This document shows positions 35,816 through 48,600 of a stretch of 64,000 bases of DNA, piece by piece; positions within the stretch are counted from its first letter, which is position 1; every line of letters starts with the position of its first letter. A program made the translations under genes and the position numbers. The stretch is from Rehmannia glutinosa. Lineage: Eukaryota; Streptophyta; Magnoliopsida; Lamiales; Orobanchaceae. Location of the stretch: contig CM071930.1 of NCBI GenBank assembly GCA_016081115.2, positions 5,747,419 through 5,811,418 of the forward strand, in the 5' to 3' direction. A model generated the notes under the pieces. The model did no database searches. It was not told the origin of the DNA and saw nothing but the letters and a program-made list of their open reading frames with translations.

Positions 35816-35995
35816 TATTTGGAGATATCTATTCATTAAGGATGACAATTATAGGGAAATTGCTTACTCCAGCCAGGTTATGCAAAAAAGCATGGAGGGT
35901 TCAAGGGATATTTGGAGATATCTATTCATTAGGGATGACAATTATAGGTAAATTGCTTACTTTTCCAGCCAGGTTATGCAAGAAAGCATGGAGGG
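35815..35995. repeat. Direct duplication of about 85 bp
   Basis: 35815-35899 and 35908-35995 share ATATTTGGAGATATCTATTC, GATGACAATTATAGG, AAATTGCTTAC and CCAGCCAGGTTATGCAA. The start overlaps the minisatellite phrase AATATTTGGAGA, so the second duplication grew from the end of the array. The 84-codon open stretch across it (35842-36096) is not a recognised protein. Confidence 0.8.
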
Positions 35996-36617
35996 ATCTG
36001 AAGTTAATGATTCTACGCTGGGAGATGCAAGGAATGGATCCTCAGTTTATTTTCCCTAATGCATCTGCAAAGAACACAAATAGTAGCATTATATAGTGAA
36101 TCAAAAATATGATCAAATCTTTGATCATATGCTTGAACTAGGTACATATACAAGTAAATATTATGTCACCTTTCTGATTGTATTTCTCTATCTAGTAATC
36201 TGTATAGGTATATTGCAGAGCTTCTTCTTGAAATATGCTAGAAATTTGAAGAGCTCCAGCAGTTAACTTGCTCCACTATTCCCTGTTACTTAACAATTCA
36301 CAAATAATAAAAAGTGGAGCTTCACTAGTAACTATTGAGTTACCAATATAACTTTATTTCAATACAAAAACTTCAATTGTACACGAAATAACAAAAGAAA
36401 TGAATTTCTATATCAAAAACTCATCATGTCCTGTGTGAATAAGAGAATAAGACGAGATTTACATATGCTTTCCATACAAAAAGAAAAGAAATAAGTAAAT
36501 GGCTATTTGACCCAGCTTTGAACAAGCACAAATGTAATGTGTAGTGTCTCTGCTAATTGAGGCATTCTGTATTTCCCAAGTGGCATTACTTGCCTTCCAT
36601 ATATGATCATATCATTT

Positions 36618-39600
36618 TCACTGCAACTCTCCCACAGGTGCTTCATTGAGCCACAAGAAATGAATGAAGTCGTACAATTTCGCACTTACACTAACCTGCC
36701 GAGAAGATAATGTTACAAACCAGCAAATATTTGCAAGTAAAAGGTACACCATCCAAAACATATGCAGTTCTGCCTGCTTCCATAAGGTACACCAATTAGT
36801 CTGATTTTGCAGATGTTACCTTGTAAGGTGTTGGGTTCAACCGTCTCATGTGGTCACGTCGAATCTGGTCCAGTTGTTTAATACACCGTTCTCTAATCAG
36901 TTCAAGGGGTGGTAGCTCTTCTCTACGCTTTCCTGCCAAAAACATATAAAACAAAAAACAAAGCAAAACAAAAAATTGTTATAAAAAGAGTAATCAACAT
37001 TGCAACTTCTAAAAACATCTTACAGATAATGCAAGTAATGAGCATTAAATACTGCAGAAGAGAAAAAATATAGAAGTGATACTTGTTAATAGTTTTCCTC
37101 CGATATCAAAACCCCAATAAAATGAACTCCCACAAAACATGCATAAAATAACAGTGTATTTAATTACTAGTGCAACTCAGTTCTTATAATAATGCAGGTG
37201 ATAGATGCTTCTAAAGAACAATTTCAGATAAACTGTCTTCAATTCTCTAATAGTAATAGGAGGGACCAGACTGAGATGAGAAATATGTACTCACCCAAAG
37301 CATAGACTTTCTCTCTAACAATATGAAACAGGAAATGATTTGTTATCATTTGCAAATGTGGTAATATGGGGTAAGGATTTTATGATTTCTATCAGATATG
37401 AAATTACATCTCCAAGAAACATTATTGTTTGGAAATGCAATATAAGCCATACAATGATACAACTGTCTTTTTTTCTAAAAAGAAAAAGTTAACAAAGAAA
37501 ATCATCTGAAAGTATTCATGGACTCTATTTTTATAATTGTGAAAAGAAAGTATTAGTACATCCCTTTTCTTTTTTCCAAATTGTTAATACCATTGCTGGT
37601 GGCATCAATTTGTGAAAGATATAAGTATATGGCATTGCTAGATCAAACCATTGCCCGATGTTATAGACATGTATTGGATATAGGATATTTAATGTTCTAG
37701 ACTTCTACTTAGAATAGGTTTCCTATTTTAACTCTAGGTTTTCTATCTACGTTAACTAGAATAGGGTGATTTCTATTGTTATATAAGCTTGGTTTTTCTA
37801 TCAATAATACACACAAATTTTCAGTTTCTCACAACTACATGGTATCAATCGCCTACACCTAACAGATCTCGGGGCTCCAGTTTTTTTCTTTTCTTTCTTT
37901 TCCCACAACTAGGGTTTTTTGCTGCCCCAGTGAGCCGCTTTGTGGGTTGTGGGATTTTGTAACTGAGCGTCCTCATCCGCCGTCCAGGGAGCTTCGTCCG
38001 CCGACGATCATCCTATTCCCGGTGGCTGATCGTTTAAAATCGTTGCGAGTGGACCGTATTTCCGGCATCGCTGTTGTGAGCGGGGTTCGCCGCCGTCTGA
38101 CTGACCTTTGTCTCTGGTCAATTTCTTTCTCCGACAAGTATTTCAACTGTTAAGGGTTTAAGTTTGTTGGTTTGTTCTTCCGCTGTCCATTTTTTTTTCT
38201 TTTTTGTTGGCTGGCTGTTTGCTCCTTTATTCTATATTATGGATGATCCATCTAAACCTGGGTTATCACTTGGGTTTCTACTGTGGCCAAGTTACTGATC
38301 AAAAATTGAACGGGACTAATTATTTGGATTGGAACAAAACGGTTCGTTTATATCTACGGAGTATTTCGCAGCAGGGTCACCTTACTGATAATCCTCCGGC
38401 TACGAGTTGATGCTGCTACTCTACTCATACAAGTTCGTAATTCTACTGACCCCGACCCCGAACAGTCTGGACATATCACTCATTGTGACTATGTCAAAGA
38501 CGTTATGGATTATCTCTCCTTTGTTTTTCCGGGAAAAGAAAATATTTCTCGAATCTTTGATGTATGTAAAGAATTTTATCGGGCAGAACAGCGGGATCAA
38601 TCACTTAATACCTATTTTATGAACTTCAAACATACTTATGAAGAGTTGAATGCCATGTTGCCATTTAGTACAAATATCAAAGTTCAGCACGCTCAGCGGG
38701 AACAAATGACTATTATGAGTTTTCTCATTGGTCTCAATTCTCAGGTTGACGTCGCTAAATCACAAATTTTGTCCAACACTGAAGTTACTACATTACGGGA
38801 GGCTTTTACTAGGGTCTTACGTACGGTCCCTAGTTCTCAAATGTCATCTGTCCCACAACCTAATGCTCTTGTAAGCCAAACTGGTGGAGCGTCGGGTCGA
38901 TCACGTTATTAGGGTAACAACAGGGGCAGTAGTAATAGTTCTCGAAATTCTAGCAATCAAGATTTTGGGGTAGTATGCTACTATTGTCATGAATCGGGTC
39001 ATACAAAACGAACTTGTCAAAAATTACTCAAACGCAACCAGAGGAGCTCTGGATCTCAATCCGCTCACATAGCCTCTACACACGAGGCCCCACCCCCCAC
39101 TCATAACCCGGTGGTTTCGGTTCCGGCAGATGAATATGCTAAATTTCTCAAATTTCAGGAGGCATCTAAGCATCCTGAGTCAGTCACTGCTCTCGCTGAG
39201 TCTAGTAAACCTACTACATGTGTTCTTTCTTCGGCCTCCCAGTGGGTCATTGATTCTGGTGCCACAGATCACATGATAGGTAATCCAAACTCTTTTCCGA
39301 ACTTACTAATCATCGTTCATCCGTTACATTAGCAGATGGTTCTACCTCTCCGTTCTTAGTTCTGGCACTATTCGTATTATACCAACTCTTCCTTTAACTT
39401 TTGTGCTTCATCTACCTGCCTTCTCCTTTAATCTTGTTTCTGTTAGCAAACTCACCCGGTCTTTTAACTGTTCTGTCTCATTTTTCCCCGATCATTTCGT
39501 TTTTCAGGATCTTACGATGAAGAAGATTATTGGTAAAGGACGTGAGTCAGGAGGCCTCTACATTTTGGACAATCCGATATCTCGACCCATAGCGTGTTCC

Positions 39601-42600
39601 AGCACATTGACTCATTTTGAAGCCCATTGTCGTTTAGGCCATCCCTCCGCACCTTTACTCAAGAAGTTATACCCTCAGTTTCATAGTATTTCGTCTTTTA
39701 ATTGTGACTCATGTCAATTTGCTAAACACCATCGTTTGTCTTACATTCCTCGTACAAATAAGAGGGTAATAGGTTTGAGCTAGTTCATTCTGGTGTTTGG
39801 GGACCATGTTCTATTTCATCTAATGGATTTCGTTATTTTGTTACTTTTGTGGATGATTTCTCTCGTATGACTTGGCTATTTGTTTCACACTCATGTCCCT
39901 AAACGTTTTTGGTCCGGACGATCTACTTGCATGTTTACTAATTAATCGCATGCCTTCCACGCTTTCTGAAGATCGGACACCATACCGGATTTTGTTTCCA
40001 AACAAACCCATGTTTCCTATTGAACCTCGTACATTTGGTGTACTTGTTTTGTTCATGATGTTCGTCCGCACGTGACAAAACTAGATTCTAAGTCTTTAAA
40101 ATGTGTTTTTACAGATTCCTCCCCTCTCAAAAGGGGTATAGATGTTTTTCCCTTTGTTGAACAGTTACTTAGTGTCTAGTGATGCCACTTTCCATGAAAC
40201 CATCCCATTCTTCGACGACTCATCCTCACAACCTTGCTCTAACGCAACTGATGAGGTGTTAGTTTATTTGTCTTCTGCCTCTCCTCCGATACCGCCCCCA
40301 CTGCCATTGGTACACCCTAGACCACCAATTGCTCAAGTCTATTCCCGGACGCCCTCCTCCTCCTCCGATCCTAGTCACCGCACCAAGATCGTCTTCGTCT
40401 CCTGGATCCTGCTACTCCTAATCTCGATTTGCCCATTGCTCTTCGAAAAGGTAGACGTCAATATACTTATCCCATTTCATCTTGGTGTTACGTATAATCA
40501 ATTGTCTTCTACCTCTTGTTCTTTTATTGCTTCTCTTAATTCTGTGCAAGTTCCAAAATCCGTCCGCCAGGCCCTATCCAATCCTGACTGGCGAGCAAAA
40601 ATGATTGTTGAAATGGATGCCTTAACTGAGAACGGTGTCTAGGAGTCAGAAAGGTGTTTTTCTGTCCCAACGGAAGTATGTTCTAGATTTGTTAGCAGAA
40701 ACTGGAAAATTGGGAGCTAAACCTTGCAACACTCACATGCCTCCAAATCATCAATTTACAAAGGAAGGTGATTCCTTTGACGATCCTAAAAGTTATAGGA
40801 GATTAGTTGGAAAACTAAACTATCTTACAGTAACACTTACCGATATTGCTTATTTTGTGACCACTTTTAAGTCAATTCATGTCTTCTCCTAAAGTTCATC
40901 ATTGGTCTGCCTTGGAGCAAATATTGTGCTACTTAAAAGGTGCTCCTCGACGTGGTATATTGTATCAGGATCATGGGCAATAATAATATTGAGTGTTTTT
41001 CTGATGCAGATTGGGCGAGTTCGAAGATTGATCAGAAATCTACTACTGGACATTGTGTTTTTGTTGGTGGAAATTTGGTTTCGTAGAAGAGTAAGAAACA
41101 AAATGTGGTATCACGATTGAGTGCAGAGTCAGAATATCGAGCCATCGCACAAGCTTTGTGTGAAGTAGTGTGGATTTCACAACTTCTGTCTGAGATTGGT
41201 TTTGGGGTTCCCGCTCCCTCCAAATTGTGGTGGGATAATCAAGTTGCGCTTCACATTGCCTCAAATCCGGTCTTTCATGAAAGAACCAAACACATTGAGA
41301 TAGATTGTCACTTCGTTCGTGAGAAAATTCAACAAAATCTGATTTCTACAACTTATGTGAAGACTGGGGAACAATTAGGGGACATCTTCACCAAGGCTCT
41401 CAATGGAGCTCGGGTCACATATATTTGTAACAAGCTGGATATGATAAGATATATATGCTCCAGCTTGAGGGGGAGTATTATAGACATGTATTAGTTATAG
41501 GATATATATTGTTTTCTATTTTAACTACTTTTCTACTTTAACTAGAATAGGGTGATTTCTATTGTTATATAAGCTTGGTTTATCTATCAATAATACACAC
41601 AAATATTCAGTTTCTCACAACTACAACCGACAATTTGAAGTTACTCTCCACAACTACTGTGAAAAATGTAGTTGATTGGGGTTTAACATTGCTAAGGAGC
41701 AGCAACAAGCACGCCAGAATATGTACCTGATCTACCAGGCCAAAAACACTTCATAAGCTCCTCGACACGCTGTGGTACCACGTAAGCTCGCTTGGACTCA
41801 TTAAACGGATGGCGACACAAAATTCGTTCGCCTGCCTGCAAATGATATTAGGTCAATTGACCAGAGGACACATGATGATCTCATAAATGAGCAAGCGAAC
41901 AAGTAATGAAGAAAATTTTGTTCCAATACTTTATGGAGTAAATGTTAAATACAATAAATACATAAAATTTAACTTCATATGTTATCGATTGACACTTGTA
42001 TTATTGACGCATGTGATGCACAAAGATGTAATCTAAGATCCCTACATTATGTCAATGCAAAACGTCTTAGGTGGATTCAATATATCATCATATCCAGAAA
42101 AGGTACATACACTAAATTTTATTTGAGATAAATTAAGATATTCAGTAAATTAAATAAATCATCCCAATAATGTGTTAGATTGCTTAATAGAAAGGAAGAG
42201 AATAGACGATAATACAGAGAACTCCAAGGAGGATCGAGAAGCAGACAAATAAAAGAATACCTTAGGAGGTGGTTCATTTTCCCCGTCATAAGGTCCACAA
42301 GAGAATAACCTTCCTTCCCATATAGTCTGTAACATCTTTTTTTTTGCATGGAATGGAGACCTGAAATTAAAGCTAAATGAATGTCCATTATATAATTTAA
42401 TGTGATATCAAGAGGTTTAATCAAACCTTTGAAACATCTTCTGAAAGTTTGATGCGAGGCTGATTATTTATTTCGACCAATTTGAAAACAACACCAAGGG
42501 CAGGTTGACCATAGCATGTAACCAAATGAGTTCCAATTCCAAATGCATCAATTTCATGACCCTGGCCAAAGGAGTAATGGTTAACAACGCAGAATATACA

Positions 42601-45600
42601 ATAAGCTTGGACATGCATAGCATCAATATGTTTTGCAATCAACATGAACAATAGTGTTCAAGACGATACTCTCAAGCATTGGCAATCTATCTCTTTCATT
42701 CATATATTACAATTATCTTTTCCCAATGATGCAAGATTTTGGTAAATTTAAAATTTCAGATAATTGAAGCATCATAAAACAGCCTGGCCACCTAAAATTA
42801 TTGAAACTCAGATTCACTTTCACCGCTTTCGGTTAGCACTGTCATTAAAAAAATCTTGATTTCTAGAATTACTAGGTTTTCATGCTGGCTTCTGTCTCAT
42901 TGTTGTCTTCACCTTCTCTAGAAATGGTTCTCATAGATACTTGAAAGCATATTTCTTTTTCGAATTTGGTGCGTGAGGGTGGTGGTTGGGGGTGCGGGGT
43001 GTACAAGCGTATAGTTACCAAGCGTATAGTTGCCAAATCAAGAGTGTAGGTTAATATTTTGGGTGAATCTCACTTTGCCCCCTATACTTATCTTGCATAT
43101 CACTTTACCCCCTTTGTACTCTCAATTGTATCACTTTACCTAGTGGCGGATCCAGGATTTTTAGAATGGGGTACAATAGATATTTAAAAAATTCACATAA
43201 ACGTTGTTGAATATTTAAAATCGTGACGGGGGGATTGAATGTAGCGCACGTGGTTTAATGCTTAATTTTCCGTATCCACCTGGTTCGATCCCCACCGCAC
43301 CCACCCCTATCGTGATTGTAATAAAAAAATTAAAGTCGTAAAACAAAATATTGTTTAAATTTTTGCAAAAGTTGATTGTATATAGTAACAATACATAAAA
43401 GATTAATACACGTGCATAAAAGAACTAAATAAAGTAATTAAGAAAATAGGAGACAAGAAAAATTAGTTTTGGTAACATTATTGGTTTTATTAGATTTGTT
43501 TTTTTGGATTTTTTTTACAAATTATGCCATGTATTTTATTTATTCACGTTATTAAATCAATTTTTATTTTTTTTTAAATTTTATTGTGGGGATTTGTATT
43601 GTATTATTTAGATTTGCTAGTTATTTTTTAAAAATGGGGGTACAAATTTATTATTATTACTTTTTCAACTAAATATTATTGTTGGTTTTTTTTCAAATTA
43701 GGGGTACAACTGTACCCCCATCTTACCATGTGGATCTGCCACTGACTTTGCCCCTTCATACTCTCGATTAGTATCACCTTACCCCCTTATACTTTTTGAA
43801 TATTATTTTATATTCATACACTCAAAAAATGACCATATTACCCTTACCTATTAGTTTTAATAAAATAACAAAGTCATTTAAAAGTATTTACTATTAATAA
43901 ACTTATTTTTTAAATTAAATTTCACAACTGATCAATGAATGCTTAATATTAAATTTATTTAAAATTTATTGTATTTTACATTTAGTTGCTAATTATTTAA
44001 CTTTAATATCGTCCTATTATATAGTAATTTAATATGATATTTTCTATTAGGGAATACATTTATACTTTTAATTTTTTACTCATGACAAACTTACAATTAT
44101 ATAATATATTAATTAACATTGTTTCTACATTATAGTTATTTAATATGAACTATGTTAAATTTAATAAATAGCAAATAATTTTTTCAAAAACATTAATTAT
44201 ATGAATTTAATACAATTAATTAATTTAAAATAATAATAGGGACAATAGGTCTTTTAATAAAGAAATAGGATGATAAAATGATATTTTATTTTAATATTAT
44301 AAGAGGGTAAAGTGATACTAATTGAGAGTATGAGGGGTAAAGTGATACAATTGAAAGTACAAGTGGGTAAAGTGATATTCAATGAGAATATAGGGGGGTA
44401 AAGTGAGATTTACCCTATATTTTCCCCTTTATCTGTTTCTGTAAAATATGTCGTTCAATAACCTTTAAATTTTAATTGATTAGTTCATTCAATATTCTCT
44501 GTTATTAGTTAGCATGCCTTTGATGTCAAAACAATAAAAGCAAGTTCTCAGAAAAATAAATTAAAGTAATCGTGTCTGTAACATTTAGTAATTTCTTGTG
44601 GAACCATGGCATACAAGTAAATAGTAAAATTGCCAGAAGAGCTGAAAGATTACTAGTGAGGTAAACGCAACAGGCAATAACAAACAGGCAAACAATCACG
44701 TGACCAATTAATGAATGAAGCCAATGGTAAGCACAACTCATCTGAACCCAAAGTTCACGGAGATGCATACTTGTGTCATGCTGAAACTCAAGATTTAAGA
44801 TGCGATATGATTAACGTATGAAAAGTTGTTATCTAAGCCTTCACCTGTTTGTTCAACGCATCCAAAGTTACTTCATTGAGGTCGTTACTTGCTGTAATGC
44901 TTGTCTTCCCAAAATCTAGCACACCGAATTCCTTATCAATAGCCTGAAAAAATCTTCGTGACTCGCATGACAGGTAGGCTAGATCACCAGAGTCCAGTCT
45001 AATACCTACTGCTTTATACCTGCAATAAAACGTCTTAGGAAAACGGTATCAAAAGAAAATAAATTACTACAGTCAAGGTGAAGCCAGGTTACAACAATTA
45101 ATTGAACATAATTGTTTGACAGTAAATAGAAGTACTAAAAAGAGAAGATTAGACTATGAAATTTGCTTGGACGGTACACAAAGCCATTAGACCCTATATA
45201 CTCTTACATGCACGTACATATGTGCATGCATCAGTTGCTGATCCAACAGTTCCCAATAGCCGTAGGATGTTCGTATATTTCAAAAGCAGGCTTCTACAAG
45301 CTAATTTTGTGCATCTAAAATTACCCATTGTAAGCCTACAGCAATCGGGCAAATCTCAAAATAATGGATGTAGGTAGCTTTCTTAAGCAATGTCAACCCA
45401 ACGAGCTAGCATACATATGATTTACTACATAAAAGTACCACTACAGGAAGCCTTTTGGACGTACCCCAGATCATTTAGAGCCAGAGCAACTGCACAAAAA
45501 TTAGGAACACCGCTTCTCATGACCTGTTCACATGGATTATAAAAGGCCCATCAACAACAAGAATAGAAACCAATAAGAGATGGACATCGCGTACATGCAG

Positions 45601-48600
45601 ATAAAGCAAGTAAAAATACAAAAACCATGGAACTTTATAGTAAGATACACCATCTGGATTGTAATGTGTTAGAGCAAACAATTTTATTTTGTTTATGTCG
45701 TATTCCACACTAAAGATAAAGTAAATACGGTAATAGAAGTTCAATTAAATAGAACTAATGAATAAAGGACCTCAGAATAACTACCAAGATGAAACACTTA
45801 AAAGATTCCAGAAAGAACTCAAACCAGACTTCACATATTTTTATATTTTAGACATTTTTAAATGTTCAATTCTTAATTAATCCTTTAGAGATCCTTGAGT
45901 GATGAGTGAATTAGTAAAGATTAGTGATTATTATGTGGACTCCAATAGCCCATGTAATAGTTATAGAAAGCATTAGATTCTAGAAATTTATTCATATGAT
46001 GATTTTCATGTTGACAAGTTAGCAACCCTTTATTCAAACAGAACTTGAAACTGCTTGCAATTAATCCGTATGCCTGAATTATCATTTCCCAGTAATTATG
46101 TAGTTCAGGAAAATTGAACTTTCTCACTAGACATGAATATTATAAGCAATGACAAACACCGCTGAACTATTAAAATTTCACTTACATCATATGTGTCAAC
46201 AAGGGCCAAAAAGTTCTTCGGAAAGGCAAGAGCATATGAGACAAAAGCAGCTAACTCACTCTGGTTTGTTTCACCAAAAATTCCACCTAATACATGTGAA
46301 CGCTGAACAGATACAAAAATTGGATCAACAACAATATTAACAATTATTCTCAATACATACCAATATGTGTAGAAGCATGCAAATAAAGTTCAAAGATCAG
46401 AAGGACCTCTGAAGCTTTTTCTTAATGTTCCATGTATCCAACTTCATCAGACTAGATTATCAGAGCTACTAAGAAACGAAAACTTCCTATGCTAAACAAG
46501 ATAAATATACATTTCCAACATGATTATGTTAAAAATGGTCATATTTTCTAATAAAAAACTAGAACATTGGAGAAGTCTATCGTTTTATTTGTTTTCTTTC
46601 ATTTGTGTTTTAACAAAGAATAAATAGAAAGTACTCCTAATCTCAAGAATGCAAGTCCTGGGTAACTCAATTAAATAAAGCACTGACAGCTCGACATATA
46701 GCATTCTTTAACCCAATCAAAGCTGAGCTCAACTACAATGAGATTATTGGTCTATTATCTGGTTAGGTCCTTGCTTGCACAAAGAGGTAACTTCTCTCTG
46801 AGGAGTGCACAGTAATAGGACATTGCAAAATAATTTGCACAAAAAAATAACTAAAAGTTCACACTTCTTGCCTAGTGCATCAAGGATATCAAGATTCAAA
46901 AACCTCCTAACATTTAGAAATGTGTATATAGAAGAATTTGCAAAAAAAAAAAAAAAAAGGATATTTATAAAAACTTGCAGATATAGTCAAGATTGAACAA
47001 ATGATTCAACTTTGATCTTTAAACAATGGTGAATTCAGCATTTGTCTGTGTGGTGGCGAAGACAAGAAGGATGTGAAAAATCAATACTGAATGGGGCAAA
47101 GAAAGCATAAACTGTAAAGCAGCGAAGAACAATTAATCACACCTTTAATTTGCTTAACCATGCCTGCACCGAACTAATAAAATCCTCGCAAACATTTGAG
47201 CCATCACAACTCTGAAGTGATTTCTCAGTAATCTCATCAGGGCTCTGCAAAATCACTTGACTGAGTAAGATCATTGATAAAGTCATGGAGCCCAGCAGTG
47301 AGAGGGGGCGAGAGAATTTGGATAATAAGAAGCTGTGATTAGCAATAAGATGAGTAGATAACCAGTTTATATTGCTAGATCTGTTTTACTATGCAGGTAT
47401 CAAGTATTCATATTATATATCATAAGTAGACTCATCTACAGGCATCCCAAATAAACCACAATGCCGTTCCGTGATTTGAAGTGCAAATGATATTTGTTGT
47501 CCAGACAAACAATCAGTTCCAAAACCTATTGATCATGTCCCAGTTCCTATACAATAAGAGAACAGATTTTCCTTTTGATCCAGAACATGATTACACAAAT
47601 AGAACGGCAATATTCTTTCAATAATGTTGTTAGAAGGGGAAAAAAATAAGATAAACTCAAATTTTCAATTTTACTTCTCTTTAGATGTAAAATTTTTCTT
47701 CTACACTACTCATCCCAAAAAATTTAAAATATTATGAAGGCACACTGACAAATCACAATCGCCAAAAAAAGATATATAAATCATCTAAACCACTTTAAAG
47801 ATCATCTTCAGATCCTGATAAACCTGTATTTTATAATAAAGCAGCTTACATAATGCAAATAAAGAGAAAATATAGAATAATTGTAAGTTGCAACAAAAGC
47901 TGACATCTGTCAGAACATTGGAGTACATGTTCTGCTTCGGCCAAAAACAATTTTTGGCATAGAATACGTATTGTACCTACCATAAATGAGCTGACAAAGG
48001 CATGAGAATGTGTTCCGCGAAGTGGTATTCCAAATAATTTCCCAGCAGCAACGTTGCTGTTAATACCCAAAAGCAAACACATGGATAAATATTACTGCTG
48101 AATTATATGATTAACAATGTTTGTGAGAAGAAAAGGAGAAATGTAAGGGTCTTGTTGTATTCCTATGTTAATTGGACGAGATAGGTTCTAAAACTACTCT
48201 TCAAATTTTTTATTTTTTTTGTCAAACGAAATTAAAAAAATCCAGAAAGCCACAAATAGCTAGTGAACAACATTGTTAATGCCTCAGCAGGAAGTTTAGG
48301 GATTTACCTTTAACATTTAACAGAATATAATGTTCCTCATGCCTCAATTCTTTATTAGAACATAAAAGTACAAAGCAACACGTATATAGATGAATATACT
48401 TTTGATTTTGTTGGCAATATTATTTCCAGCATTGTACAATGCATTATCTAAAACAAACTCAGTTTAAAAAGGAGGCAATAATTCCTCCTGAATAAAAAAA
48501 ATGATGACTTTTGGAAATTTGTTGTTAAATTTGACAGAGAAAATTTTTTCCTTACATGTCGACATAATTCAGGTTTCATGCTAATGCGTTGAACTACGTC

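Larger units (their letters stand above)
37659..41625 (+). mobile_element. Short-LTR Ty1/Copia retrotransposon in NAPRT intron 13, internally deleted
   Basis: LTRs 37659-37839 (181 bp) and 41476-41625 (150 bp) share GGTGATTTCTATTGTTATATAA and end CACAACTACA. A primer-site-like TGGTATCAATC starts at 37840 and a polypurine tract TTGAGGGGGAG ends at 41475. Flanks CCCGA and ACCGA match at 4 of 5 bases. The element is antisense to NAPRT and lies wholly within the intron. LTRs differ by an indel of about 30 bp and many substitutions, so insertion is not recent. Confidence 0.92.
43061..44415. mobile_element. Long-TIR element in NAPRT intron 10, with a nested hAT element
   Basis: Left end GGGTGAATCTCACTTTGCCC and right end GTAAAGTGAGATTTACCC are inverted. 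Both arms (43061-43140 plus 43745-43810; 44290-44415) consist of repeated TATCACTTTACCCC units separated by short CTCTCAATTG-like phrases. Flanking 8-mers AATATTTT and TATATTTT match at 7 of 8. The middle is AT-rich non-coding. Superfamily unknown. Confidence 0.65.

Noticed and set aside
35842..36096. An 84-codon open stretch next to the NAPRT 3' end
   Set aside because: It spans a recent DNA duplication, which explains its repeated residues; I recognise no protein family.
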